This document shows positions 14,471 to 22,400 of a stretch of DNA of 36,714 nt, piece after piece (positions within the stretch are counted from its first letter, which is position 1; each line of letters begins with the position of its first letter). Under the pieces are notes generated by a model. It was not told the origin of the DNA. It ran no database searches and saw only the letters and a program-made list of their open reading frames with translations. Source of the stretch: Alphaproteobacteria bacterium (GTDB taxonomy: Bacteria > Pseudomonadota > Alphaproteobacteria > Rhodospirillales > Magnetospirillaceae); contig JAJPHO010000076.1 in assembly GCA_021325215.1 (NCBI GenBank), positions 1 to 36,714 on the forward strand, written 5' to 3'. Position numbers and translations under genes: made by a program.

Positions 14471-15882
14471 GATAGGCGGCCTCCACCGACGGCCAGGAAC
14501 AGCTTGATGGTGTCGGTATAGCGCTGGGCGCGGGCGCGCACGGCGCCGAGTTCGGCTTGTTCGGCCTGGCGCTGGGCGTCGAGCACCTGCACCACCGAGG
14601 CGTTGCCGACGCCATAGCCGAGGCGGGTCAGCGACAGGGCCGAATTGCTGGTGGTCAGCGAACGGGTCTCGCTGTCGAGCTGGTCGGAATCATTGCCCAG
14701 CGCGTGCAGCGTGTCGGCCACCTGACCGAAGGCTTCGACCACCGTCTGGCGGTAATCGGCCAGGCTTTCCTGATAGGAATCCTCGGCGGCCTTCTTCTGG
14801 GCGGTCAGTTCGCCGCCATGGAAGATCGGCAGGCTGACGCCGCCCAGCAGGGTCCAGGCCATACCGGCCGGTCCGCCGGTCAGGCCCTGTTCGGCGAGAT
14901 TGGCCGACAAAGAGATGTCGGGATAGAAGGCGGCCTCGGCGATGCCGATCCCGGCGCTGGCGGCATGCAGCCGCGCCTCGGCGGCACGGATGTCGGGACG
15001 CGCCCGTACCAGCTGGGAGGGCAGAACCACCGGCAGGTCGGCCGGCAGGGTGAAGCCGTCCAGGGCGAAGTCGGGCGCGCGCCATTCGGCCGGGCTTTTG
15101 CCGACCAAAGTGGCCAGGGCGTCCTCGGCGACGCTGAGCTGCTGGCGCAGGCCGGGCAGCAAGGTGCGGTCGCGGTCGAGCTGGCTCTGCGCCGACAGCA
15201 CGTCGATGTCGGTGACGCCGCCGGTGCCGCGCGCCGCGCGCACCAGCTCGAGGGTCTTCCGGTCGGAGTCGATGATCCGCCCGACCGCGGCGATCTGCGC
15301 CTTGAGCGAGGCGATCTGCACCGCCTGCAGGGCGACATTGCCGGTCAGGGTCAGCAGGGCGGCGTCGACTTCGTCCTGCGCCACATCCGCCTGGGCCTCG
15401 GCCTGCTCGACGCCGCGGCGGTTCTTGCCGAACAGATCGGTGTCATAGGACACCGTCGCGCCGGCGCTATAGGCCGAGAACAGCGGAAGGTTCTTGGCTT
15501 CGGGCCCGAGGGTCGAGGCGCCCAGCCGATTGCGGGCGATGTCGGAGTTGGCGTCGATCTGCGGCAGCAGCTTGGCGCCGGCGACGCGGATGCCTTCCTG
15601 GCTGCGGGCCAGACGGGCCTTGACCGAGGCCAGGGTCCAGTTGCCCTCCACCGCCTGGCCGACCGTGCGGTCGAGATCGGGCGATCGCAGCAGGGCCCAC
15701 CAATCGGCGCGCAGCTTGTCGCCCTCGGCCAGGCGCTGGTCGGGCGGAAGTACTGCCGGATCGGCGGTGTAGGAGGTGACCTCGGGAGCCTTGGGAGCTT
15801 CGAAATCGGGCCCGACACTGCAGGCGGCGACGCCGAAGGCCAGGCTCAGCGCGGCGGCGCCGCGCAGCAGAGCGCGGCTCAT
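14467..15882 (-). CDS. Outer-membrane efflux lipoprotein, NodT/RND type (TolC-like)
   Basis: A 471-residue outer-membrane channel with a lipoprotein signal: MSRALLRGAAALSLAFGVAAC, lipid-anchored Cys21, then SVGPDFEAPKAPEV, the usual start of the NodT class. Two repeats of the outer-membrane efflux domain follow, with marks such as LRADWWALLRSPDLDRTVGQAV, LPQIDANSDIARNR and RPDIRAAEARLHAASAGIGIAEAAFYPDISLSANL. A frame continuing upstream to 17028 is only emrA read out of frame. The start at 15882 overlaps the emrA stop by 4 bp (ATGA). It completes the pump with EmrA and EmrB. Confidence 0.94.
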   Translation of the reverse strand: MSRALLRGAAALSLAFGVAACSVGPDFEAPKAPEVTSYTADPAVLPPDQRLAEGDKLRADWWALLRSPDLDRTVGQAVEGNWTLASVKARLARSQEGIRVAGAKLLPQIDANSDIARNRLGASTLGPEAKNLPLFSAYSAGATVSYDTDLFGKNRRGVEQAEAQADVAQDEVDAALLTLTGNVALQAVQIASLKAQIAAVGRIIDSDRKTLELVRAARGTGGVTDIDVLSAQSQLDRDRTLLPGLRQQLSVAEDALATLVGKSPAEWRAPDFALDGFTLPADLPVVLPSQLVRARPDIRAAEARLHAASAGIGIAEAAFYPDISLSANLAEQGLTGGPAGMAWTLLGGVSLPIFHGGELTAQKKAAEDSYQESLADYRQTVVEAFGQVADTLHALGNDSDQLDSETRSLTTSNSALSLTRLGYGVGNASVVQVLDAQRQAEQAELGAVRARAQRYTDTIKLFLAVGGGRLS

Positions 15883-16970
15883 GACTTCACCTTTGCGCTT
15901 TTCGTATCGACATCGGCCTCGATCGACATGCCGGGGCGCAGCTCGCCGGCATGGCCGGCGAAATCGTCGATGCGGATCTTCACCGGGATGCGCTGGACGA
16001 TCTTGGTGAAGTTGCCGGTCGCATTGTCGGGCGGCAGCAGGCTGAATTCCAGGCCGCTGGCCGGCGACAGGCTGTCGATATGGCCCTTGAAGCGGGTGCC
16101 GTGCAGGCTGTCGATCTCGATCTCGACCGGCTGGCCGTTCTTCATGAAGCCGACCTGGGTCTCCTTGAAATTGGCCACGACATAGACCTGGTTCAGCGGC
16201 ACCAGGGCCAGCAGCTGGGTGCCGGCTTGGACATATTGGCCGACGCGCACCGAGCGGGCGCCGACGGTACCGTCGATCGGCGCCGTGATGATGGTATAGG
16301 ACAGGTTCAGCTCGGCCTGCTCGACCTGAGCCTTGGCCCGGTCGCGGTCCGCCACCGCCAGCACGCGCTGGGCGTTCAGGATGTCGACCTGCTGGCGGGC
16401 GGTGCTGACCGCGGCGATCTGGCGGCGCAGAACCGCATCCTTGTCGAGGCGGTCGGTCGAGGCCTGTTCGGCCTGCTGTTCCGAGCCATAGCCGACAGTG
16501 GCCATCTTGGCATAGCGGGTGTCGTTGCGCCGGGCCTGGTCGAGTTCGGCGCGGGCGGATACCGCGCTGGCCTCGGCTTGGTCGATCACCGAAGCCTGCG
16601 CTTTCAATTGCGCGTCGATCTGGCCGATGGTGGCCTCGGCGGCGGCCAGATTGGCGCGGGCCTGGTCGAGCGCGGTGCGGTAATCGCGGTCGTCGATGCG
16701 CGCGACCACCTGGCCGGCCTTGACCGCCTGGTTGTCGTCGACCAGCAGCTCGGCGATGTAGCCGGACACTTTCGGGGCGACGATGGTGGAGTCGGCTTTG
16801 ACATAGGCGTCGTCGGTGCTTTCCACATATTGGCCGACGGTGATGTAGTGATAGCCGAAATCGATCGCGGCCAGGATGGCGGCGGTAACCACCACGCCGA
16901 GCACGGTTTTGCGGACAGTCTTGCCGCGGGCGCCGGTTTCCACGGCGGGAGGAGGGGTAATCGCGTTCAT
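15879..16970 (-). CDS. emrA: EmrA-type membrane-fusion protein (HlyD family)
   Basis: Periplasmic adaptor of 363 residues joining the inner-membrane transporter to the outer-membrane channel. It has one membrane anchor (about residues 20-42, VRKTVLGVVVTAAILAAIDFGYHYI), then the EmrA signature STDDAYVKADSTIVAPKVSGYIAELLVDDNQAVKAGQVVARIDDRDY (the lipoyl half-motif), a long coiled-coil hairpin (about 85-200), and the returning half with YTIITAPIDGTVGARSVRVGQYVQAGTQLLALVPL. A GGAGA ribosome-binding site precedes ATG 16970. It is the first gene of the emrA-nodT-emrB operon and is divergent from a LysR regulator, its likely controller. Confidence 0.95.
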   Translation of the reverse strand: MNAITPPPAVETGARGKTVRKTVLGVVVTAAILAAIDFGYHYITVGQYVESTDDAYVKADSTIVAPKVSGYIAELLVDDNQAVKAGQVVARIDDRDYRTALDQARANLAAAEATIGQIDAQLKAQASVIDQAEASAVSARAELDQARRNDTRYAKMATVGYGSEQQAEQASTDRLDKDAVLRRQIAAVSTARQQVDILNAQRVLAVADRDRAKAQVEQAELNLSYTIITAPIDGTVGARSVRVGQYVQAGTQLLALVPLNQVYVVANFKETQVGFMKNGQPVEIEIDSLHGTRFKGHIDSLSPASGLEFSLLPPDNATGNFTKIVQRIPVKIRIDDFAGHAGELRPGMSIEADVDTKSAKVKS

Positions 16971-17017
16971 GAAACTTCTCCGGGGGGAGGCTGAAAAACT
17001 GGCCGGAGAATGGTCTA

Positions 17018-17028
17018 TTGCGACGCAA
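17018..17028. promoter_or_regulatory. Palindrome in the emrA/lysR divergent promoter
   Basis: TTGCG-A-CGCAA, a perfect 5-bp dyad, in the 110-bp gap between emrA and the LysR gene. Divergent LysR regulators usually bind such dyads to control both genes. An AT-rich stretch (GATAATTCG, AAGATTATTAAG) on its right side could hold promoter elements. Confidence 0.45.
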
Positions 17029-17080
17029 ACGATAATTCGTGAAGATTGGAAAAGATTATTAAGCCAGACGGGATAATCAG

Positions 17081-18001
17081 GTGGATCGTCTCACCAGCAT
17101 GAACGTCTTCGTCAAGGTCGTGGATTGCGGCGGCTTCTCGGCCGCGGCGCGGCGGCTCAATATGTCGGCGACGATGGTCAGCAATCATGTGCAGTCGCTG
17201 GAAGAGCATCTCGGCGCCCGGCTGCTGAACCGTACCACCCGCAGCGTCGGCCTGACCGAGACCGGCCGGGCCTATTACGAACGCTGCACCGGCATCCTGG
17301 CCGAGATCGAGGACGCCGACCGCGCCGCCGGCGCCTTGCATTCGACGCCGATGGGCACGCTGAGGCTTTATACCAATCCGCACATCGTCCGTTTCCTGTC
17401 GCCGGTGATCTCGGATTATCTGCGGGCCTATCCCGCCGCCGCGGTCGATGTGACCGGCGGCGACCGCATGGTCGATCTGGTCGAGGAAGGCTACGACCTG
17501 GCGGTGCGCACCTTCCGCCCGGTGGAATCGGCCCTGATCGTGCGCAATCTATCGGTCTGGAATCATATATTGTGTGTGGCGCCCGGCTATTTCGCCGATC
17601 ATCCACCGATCGAGAGCCTGGCCGATCTGACCCGGCACAATTGCATCCGCTATGCCTTCTATCCCTATGGCGACGAATGGCACTTCATCGGGCCGGATGG
17701 CAAGCTGGCCAGGGTGCGCATCTCGGGCACGCTGGTCAGCAATGTGGCCGAGGTGCTGCGCGTGGTGGGGCTGAACGGCCAGGGTGTGTTCCTGGCCCCC
17801 AGCTTTCTGGTCGAAGAGGATATAGAGGCGGGGCGGCTGATCGAGATCCTGCCGGACTGGCGCCCGGTCGAATTCACCATCAACGCCCTCTACCCCCATC
17901 GCCATCAGCTGTCCAGCAAGGTCCGCATCTTCATCGACCTGATGGCGGAACATTTCGCCCGCCACCGCCGCTGGCTCGATCTCACGTCCTCGGGGCCGTG
18001 A
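17081..18001 (+). CDS. LysR-family regulator, probably of the emrAB-nodT efflux operon
   Basis: A 306-residue transcription factor: an N-terminal winged helix-turn-helix (MNVFVKVVDCGGFSAAARRLNMSATMVSNHVQSLEEHLGARLLNRTTRSVGLTETG, residues 7-62) and a periplasmic-binding-like effector domain (about 90-295) ending in YPHRHQLSSKVRIFIDLMAEHF. The start codon is GTG at 17081, in the MDRLTSMNVF context that is standard for this subfamily. It is divergent from emrA, which suggests it controls the pump; the effector is unknown. Its last 20 bp overlap the convergent DUF417 gene. Confidence 0.93.
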   Translation: MDRLTSMNVFVKVVDCGGFSAAARRLNMSATMVSNHVQSLEEHLGARLLNRTTRSVGLTETGRAYYERCTGILAEIEDADRAAGALHSTPMGTLRLYTNPHIVRFLSPVISDYLRAYPAAAVDVTGGDRMVDLVEEGYDLAVRTFRPVESALIVRNLSVWNHILCVAPGYFADHPPIESLADLTRHNCIRYAFYPYGDEWHFIGPDGKLARVRISGTLVSNVAEVLRVVGLNGQGVFLAPSFLVEEDIEAGRLIEILPDWRPVEFTINALYPHRHQLSSKVRIFIDLMAEHFARHRRWLDLTSSGP

Positions 18002-18563
18002 GAAGCGATCTGGCGGTGTCGACCATGACCAGCCAGGACCCGGCCATCAGCGCGATGTCCTTGATGACCAGGCGTCCGGCGCCGGACAGATAGGGAAAGC
18101 CGTGCTGGGCGTCGCCCAGGGCCGGCACCCAGGCTTCCGGCGTGGTGACCAGGAACGACAAGGTGACGAACGGGGTCAGGAAGGACAGCACCGCCCCGGC
18201 CATGCCGAGCCGGCGCGACACCAGGCCCGACAGCACCAGCACGCCGATAATCAGCTCGACCGTGCCCAGTCCTTCCGAGAAGCCATAGGTGTTGTTGCCG
18301 GTCTGCCAGACGCGCTCGGCCGGTTTCAGCTCGCCTTCATGGGTCATGTGCGCCTTGTACTCGGCCGGATGTTCGTAAAAGAACGACATGACCGGGCTGT
18401 TGGCGACGAACGGCGTGATGCTGTCGGCTTCGTAGGGGATGAATTTCAGGAAGCCGATCCACAGGAAGATCACCGCCGCGGCGATCCGCATGAAGTGGAT
18501 ACCCAGCCGGGCCGAATTCGGCCCGGCGACGATGATGAGGCCGCGATTGACCAGAGCGTTCAT
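17982..18563 (-). CDS. DUF417 (RclC/YkgB-like) inner-membrane protein
   Basis: A 193-residue membrane protein with about four hydrophobic segments. Family marks: RIAAAVIFLWIGFLKFIPYEADSITPFVANSPVMSFFY, the YGFSEGLGTVELIIGVLVL segment and SFLVTTPEAWVPALGDAQHGFPYLSGAGRLVIKDIALMAGS. In E. coli the DUF417 protein RclC is induced by reactive chlorine through RclR. Here the gene follows an AhpD-like gene by 1 nt and both are divergent from an AraC regulator with a cupin domain, the RclR architecture. Start 18563 was chosen by the normal DUF417 beginning (MNALVNRG). The molecular activity of the family is not established. Confidence 0.85.
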   Translation of the reverse strand: MNALVNRGLIIVAGPNSARLGIHFMRIAAAVIFLWIGFLKFIPYEADSITPFVANSPVMSFFYEHPAEYKAHMTHEGELKPAERVWQTGNNTYGFSEGLGTVELIIGVLVLSGLVSRRLGMAGAVLSFLTPFVTLSFLVTTPEAWVPALGDAQHGFPYLSGAGRLVIKDIALMAGSWLVMVDTARSLLTAPRT

Positions 18564-18564
18564 C

Positions 18565-18915
18565 TCAGCCCTGCTCTCCGGCGGCATCGAAAGCGTCGAG
18601 CGTGCGGGTCGAATAGACCAGCGCGGCGCCGGCATTGACGGCGATCGCGGTGCCCAGGGCTTCCGCCAGTTCCTCCTTCGAGGCGCCCAGCTTGCGGGCG
18701 GCGTCGGCATGGACGGTGATACAACCGTCGCAGCGCAGCGATACGGCGACGGCCAGCGCGATCAGTTCGCGGGTCTTGGCGTCGAGATGACCGGTCTTCT
18801 GGCCGGCGCCCGACAGGCCGGCATACCCTTTTACGGTTTCCGGGCTGAGTTTCGACAGGCCGCCGACACCGGCGAGAACCTGCTGGCGATATGTGTTCCA
18901 ATCCATCATATGCAT
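18565..18915 (-). CDS. AhpD-like carboxymuconolactone decarboxylase-family protein
   Basis: A 116-residue alkylhydroperoxidase-type protein. It has the AhpD active-site pattern E-x11-C-x2-C-x3-H exactly: Glu50, Cys62, Cys65 and His69 in RELIALAVAVSL...RCDGCITVH. This redox CxxC usually acts in peroxide reduction or thiol relay, so the name decarboxylase describes the fold only. An AAGGAGG ribosome-binding site lies 5 nt before ATG 18915. It forms an operon with the DUF417 gene and lies opposite the AraC regulator, which suggests a response to oxidants or electrophiles. Confidence 0.9.
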   Translation of the reverse strand: MHMMDWNTYRQQVLAGVGGLSKLSPETVKGYAGLSGAGQKTGHLDAKTRELIALAVAVSLRCDGCITVHADAARKLGASKEELAEALGTAIAVNAGAALVYSTRTLDAFDAAGEQG

Positions 18916-18971
18916 GATTGCCTCCTTGGCTAAACGGTAGGGAGACCTTAGGATTTTCGGGATTTTTCGCG

Positions 18972-19005
18972 AATGGCCGGGCGGCGCACAGAAATGACCG
19001 GGCGG
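18972..19005. promoter_or_regulatory. Two direct repeats 21 bp apart, candidate AraC half-sites
   Basis: AATGGCCGGGCGG (18972-18984) and AATGACCGGGCGG (18993-19005) are 13-bp repeats with one mismatch and a 21-bp period, two helical turns. AraC-family proteins bind such direct repeats. They lie in the 95-bp gap between the AhpD-like gene and the AraC gene, just before its start, where the protein could control both directions. Confidence 0.55.
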
Positions 19006-19010
19006 ATCAA

Positions 19011-19997
19011 ATGACGGACGTGCTGAGCGGTTTGGCGCCGCTGTTGCGGGTGCGGCCCGAATTACAGGATGTGTGCCGCTTCGGCGGCGCCTGGTCTTCG
19101 CCCCATGACGCCGAGAAACGCGGCTGGGCCTATTTTCATATCGTCACCCGCGGGCGCTGCGCGCTCGACCGGCCGGGCCGCGGCCCGATGATTCTCGAGA
19201 CCGGCGACGTGCTGCTGCTGCCCCATGGCGATGCGCATATCCTGCGGGCCCGCGAGCCCGGCCAGCGTCCCGCGCCGCCGGTGGCGGTGGATTATTCCAA
19301 TGCCATCCGGGTCAAGGCCAGCGTCGGGGTCGAGGCCGATACCGAGCTGATCTGCGGCCGTCTGCATTTCGACGGCGTTCCGGAAAATCTGGTGATCGCC
19401 GCCTTGCCCGAAATCATCGTGCTGGCAACCAGGCTCCCCGGGGGCGGCGCCGAGCGCCTCGACCGCTTCGCCCTGCTGATGGGCTCGATCCGCGACGAGC
19501 TGGACGGCAATCGCGCCGGCGCCGCCGCCATCGCCGCCGACCTGGCCAGCGCCCTGCTGGTCATGATGCTGCGCGACCATCTCGAAGCGGCACCGCCGCC
19601 AAACGGGCTGCTCGCCTTGCTGGCCCAGCGTCCGACCGCTCAGGCGGTGCTGGCCATGTTGACCGACCCGGCGCGCGACTGGACCCTCGACGAACTGGCC
19701 GACCGTGCCGCCGCCTCGCGCGCCACGCTCGTCCGTGCTTTCCGCAAAGCGGCGGAGATCGCGCCCTTGGCCTTTCTGACCGAAATCCGCCTCGGCCTGG
19801 CGCGCCAAAGGCTGATGAGCGGAAGCGCTTCCATCGGCGAGATCGCCGACGAGGTCGGCTATCAGTCCGAAGCAGCGCTCAGCCGTGCCTTCCTGCGCCG
19901 GTTCGGTATCCGGCCCGGGAGTCTCAAGCCTTCAACGCCAGCGCAGGGGCAAGCCGCCCTTGCGGCGGACGACCCGGCGGGGGCGGAGACGCCATAG
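19011..19997 (+). CDS. AraC-family regulator with cupin domain (RclR-like)
   Basis: A 328-residue regulator. The N-terminal half is a cupin of the Cupin_6 type (RGWAYFHIVTRGRCALDR, then ETGDVLLLPHGDAHIL), and the C-terminal AraC domain has two helix-turn-helices (WTLDELADRAAASRATLVRAFRKAA and ASIGEIADEVGYQSEAALSRAFLRRFGIRPG). Cys22 lies in QDVCRFGGAW, at about the place of the redox cysteine of E. coli RclR; Cys50 and Cys115 are the other N-terminal cysteines. The start at 19011 gives MTDVLSGLAPLL; an upstream frame to 18918 overlaps the promoter. Its 3' end overlaps the convergent PNPOx-like gene by 66 bp. It likely activates the AhpD-DUF417 pair. Confidence 0.88.
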   Translation: MTDVLSGLAPLLRVRPELQDVCRFGGAWSSPHDAEKRGWAYFHIVTRGRCALDRPGRGPMILETGDVLLLPHGDAHILRAREPGQRPAPPVAVDYSNAIRVKASVGVEADTELICGRLHFDGVPENLVIAALPEIIVLATRLPGGGAERLDRFALLMGSIRDELDGNRAGAAAIAADLASALLVMMLRDHLEAAPPPNGLLALLAQRPTAQAVLAMLTDPARDWTLDELADRAAASRATLVRAFRKAAEIAPLAFLTEIRLGLARQRLMSGSASIGEIADEVGYQSEAALSRAFLRRFGIRPGSLKPSTPAQGQAALAADDPAGAETP

Positions 19998-20816
19998 GCG
20001 TTCGGCGCCGGGGAAGCTGGCGATCTCGGGCGACTCGAGCACCAGTTCGGTGTCACCGGTGATCTGCAGCAGCGTGCCGGCGGTGAAATCGACGAACACC
20101 ACGCCCGCCTTGGGATTGGCCGCCAGATTACCCAGCGTATTGAAATAACGGTTGCCGGAATAATCCGGGATGGTCAGCACGCCATCGGCGCCGATCCGCA
20201 CGAAACCGGCCTCGCCGCCCCGGTGCGAGACATCGACCTGGCGGTTGCCGTCCCAGCCCGTCGCATAGGACGCGACGAAGAAAGTGTCGGCCGCCTCGAT
20301 CTGGGCGCGGGCTTCGTCATCGAGCGCGTCCATCTTCTCCGGCAGGTCGACGCTTTCCCCGGTGATCGCAGCCGGGCCGCGCAGGGTGATGTATTTCGGG
20401 CAATTGCCGAAGCTCTGCCCGACCTCCAGCGAGAAGCCGCGTCCGCTGCGATTCCGCACCGGCCCGTTGAGGCGGTTGCGCCGCCGGGTGGTCAGGTCGA
20501 TGCCCAGCAGGGCTGCCGGCTCGCCATCCTTCAACCCCGCTTCGGCCGGGTCGAACGGATCGGGCGGGATGGCCAGGTCGAGCTGGAACGGATCGGGCGA
20601 GGACAGAAAGCCCGGCCGCCCCGCCCGGACCGTCGCCCAGACGTCGCCCTCGCCATCCACCGCGCCGAGCACGGCGAAGGGCAGCAGCGGGAAGAAGGCG
20701 CGGTGCTGCTCGGTCAGATGATCGCGCACCACCTTGGCGCCGATCTCGGCCAGCGGCTCGTCGAGGCCGACGGTGCGCTGCAGGGCGATCTCGCCCTCAT
20801 GCCAGGGTGCTGCCAC
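19932..20816 (-). CDS. Pyridoxamine 5'-phosphate oxidase-related flavoprotein
   Basis: A 294-residue protein of the PNPOx-like split-barrel superfamily, probably FMN-binding. Visible signs: [13 protein letters not shown] at the N-terminus, [18 protein letters not shown]...[40 protein letters not shown] and [13 protein letters not shown]. Longer relatives carry a C-terminal ferredoxin-reductase part, which is absent here. The real start is GTG 20816 (GGAGA ribosome-binding site, 7 nt), overlapping the GST stop by 20 bp. The gene is translationally coupled to the GST, suggesting redox or detoxification work. The substrate is unknown. Confidence 0.85.
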   Translation of the reverse strand: MAAPWHEGEIALQRTVGLDEPLAEIGAKVVRDHLTEQHRAFFPLLPFAVLGAVDGEGDVWATVRAGRPGFLSSPDPFQLDLAIPPDPFDPAEAGLKDGEPAALLGIDLTTRRRNRLNGPVRNRSGRGFSLEVGQSFGNCPKYITLRGPAAITGESVDLPEKMDALDDEARAQIEAADTFFVASYATGWDGNRQVDVSHRGGEAGFVRIGADGVLTIPDYSGNRYFNTLGNLAANPKAGVVFVDFTAGTLLQITGDTELVLESPEIASFPGAERLWRLRPRRVVRRKGGLPLRWR

Positions 20817-21411
20817 GATCGGTCTCCGGAAACGGCACGAAGCCGGGCAGCGCCTCGACACGGGCGAGCCAGGCACGCACCTGGGGATAGGGCGCCAGAT
20901 CGACATCCCCCTCGGGGGCGCGGGCGATATAGGAATAAAGAGCGACGTCGGCGATGGTCGCATGGTCCGCCGCCAGCCAGTTCCGGCCGGTTATGCTCTG
21001 TTCGACCAGCTTGAGGATGGCGTGCGCCCGGGCGATCACTTCCTGATGATCGAACACGGCGCCGAACAAGGTGACCAGGCGCGCGGCGCAGGGACCGAAG
21101 GCGATCTGTCCGGCGGCGACCGACAGCCAGCGCTGGACGCGGGCGGCGCCGACGGCATCCGTGGGCAGCCAATCGCCGCGGCCATGCTTGGTGGCCAGAT
21201 AGACCAGGATGGCGATGGAGTCGGGAACGATCACGCCGTCATCGTCGAGCACCGGCACCTGGCCGAACGGGTTGATCGCGCGGAAGACCTCGCCATGCTG
21301 CTCGCCGGCGTGAAGGTCGACCGGGATCAGTTCATAGTCCAGCCCCAGCAGGCCGAGGAACAGGCGCGCACGGTGGGCATGGCCGGACAAGGTGACGTCG
21401 TAAAGCTTCAT
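20797..21411 (-). CDS. Glutathione S-transferase
   Basis: A 204-residue cytosolic GST. The N-terminal thioredoxin-like domain is [33 protein letters not shown]...[28 protein letters not shown], where QVPVLDDDG and the DS pair bind glutathione. The catalytic Ser/Tyr position is SGHAHRA (Ser9), as in many bacterial beta- and theta-like enzymes. The C-terminal helical domain has [13 protein letters not shown], the usual N-capping box motif. It conjugates or isomerises electrophiles with glutathione. It heads a two-gene unit with the PNPOx-like protein and is downstream of a LysR gene on the same strand. Confidence 0.95.
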   Translation of the reverse strand: MKLYDVTLSGHAHRARLFLGLLGLDYELIPVDLHAGEQHGEVFRAINPFGQVPVLDDDGVIVPDSIAILVYLATKHGRGDWLPTDAVGAARVQRWLSVAAGQIAFGPCAARLVTLFGAVFDHQEVIARAHAILKLVEQSITGRNWLAADHATIADVALYSYIARAPEGDVDLAPYPQVRAWLARVEALPGFVPFPETDRGSTLA

Positions 21412-21452
21412 CGTGGGGACTCCCGCTGCATTGGACCACGAGGAAGATAGCT

Positions 21453-21507
21453 CTCCCGGATTTCAGCGGAAGACGCGCATTTCGCGAGTCATCCTCCCGG
21501 ATTTCAG
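21453..21507. repeat. 14-bp direct repeat spanning the LysR stop codon
   Basis: CTCCCGGATTTCAG occurs at 21453-21466 and again at 21494-21507, 41 bp apart. The second copy contains the stop codon of the LysR gene (minus strand), so the short sequence following the gene repeats its own 3' end. It is probably a small local duplication. Confidence 0.7.
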
Positions 21508-22397
21508 AAGGGATGCAGATCGGCGAGGCGGCGGCGCAGAGCCGGCGCGGCGAAATCGAGGAAGGCGCGCAGTTTGAGCGGCAGCGGCCCCTGTCCGGCA
21601 TGGACCAGGGAAACCGGCCAGGGCTGCGGCTCGAATTCTTCGAGGATGGTCACCAGCCTGCCGTCGCGCACCGGCTGGACGACCTGATAATGCAGCACGC
21701 GGGCCAGGCCGATGCCGGCGATGGCGGCGTCGATGGCGGCCTCGGCGGTGTTGACGTCGAGGCGCGAGCGGACCGGAATCCGGGTCTCGAACGTCCAGTC
21801 CGAGGTCGGGCGGGCTCCCGCCGCGTCGATGCAATCATGCCGCGCGAGGTCGGTGGGATTTTGCGGGGTGCCACGCCGGGTCAGGTAATCGGGGCTGGCG
21901 ACCACCACCCGGCGCATCATGCCGATCTTCAGGGCGATCAGCGCGCTGTCGGCCAGCGGCCCGATGCGCAGGGCCAGGTCGACATGGTCCTCGACCAGTT
22001 GCAGGCGGCGGTCGGCCAGGAACAGCCGGACATCGACGTCGGGGAAGGCGGCCAGGAACTCCAGCACCACCGGCAGCATATGCAGCCGCCCGAACACCAG
22101 GGGTGCCGTGACCACCAGCTCGCCGCGCGGCGCATTATATTCCCCCGCCGCGGCGCGTTCGGCCTCGCTGACCTCTTCGAGGATGCGGCGGCAGGCGGCG
22201 ACATAATCGCGTCCCGCGTCGGTCAGGGCGGTCTGGCGGCTGGCGCGGGTCAGCAGACGGGTTTTGAGGTGGGATTCCAGATCGGCGATCTTGCGGCTGA
22301 CGCTGGACAGCGGGATGCCGAGGCGGCGGCCGGCGGCCGACAGGCTGCCGGTCTCGGCCACCGCTACCAGGATTCCCATCGCTTCCAGACGGTCCAT
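21504..22397 (-). CDS. LysR-family transcriptional regulator
   Basis: A 297-residue LysR protein. The N-terminal helix-turn-helix is MGILVAVAETGSLSAAGRRLGIPLSSVSRKIADLESHLKTRLLTRASRQTALTDAG, and the effector domain begins near residue 92 (GELVVTAPLVFGRLHMLPVVLEFLAAFPDVDVRLFLADR). Such DRLEAM-starting members often repress or activate adjacent oxidoreductase or GST genes, so the downstream GST-PNPOx pair (92 bp away, same strand) is one candidate target. It starts 3 nt after the stop of the solute-binding protein, so it may be co-transcribed with it and act on the divergent MFS operon. Confidence 0.93.
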   Translation of the reverse strand: MDRLEAMGILVAVAETGSLSAAGRRLGIPLSSVSRKIADLESHLKTRLLTRASRQTALTDAGRDYVAACRRILEEVSEAERAAAGEYNAPRGELVVTAPLVFGRLHMLPVVLEFLAAFPDVDVRLFLADRRLQLVEDHVDLALRIGPLADSALIALKIGMMRRVVVASPDYLTRRGTPQNPTDLARHDCIDAAGARPTSDWTFETRIPVRSRLDVNTAEAAIDAAIAGIGLARVLHYQVVQPVRDGRLVTILEEFEPQPWPVSLVHAGQGPLPLKLRAFLDFAAPALRRRLADLHPF

Positions 22398-22400
22398 GGT

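Noticed and set aside
12917-14521. A 534-codon plus-strand frame opposite emrB
   Set aside because: Its composition (runs of Arg/His/Gln/Asp) is that of a reverse-complement shadow, and emrB on the other strand has clear transporter motifs.
14467-17028. An apparent 853-residue fusion of EmrA and the outer-membrane channel
   Set aside because: The first ~380 codons are emrA read out of frame (Arg/Pro-rich nonsense). The real channel starts at 15882 with a lipoprotein signal peptide.
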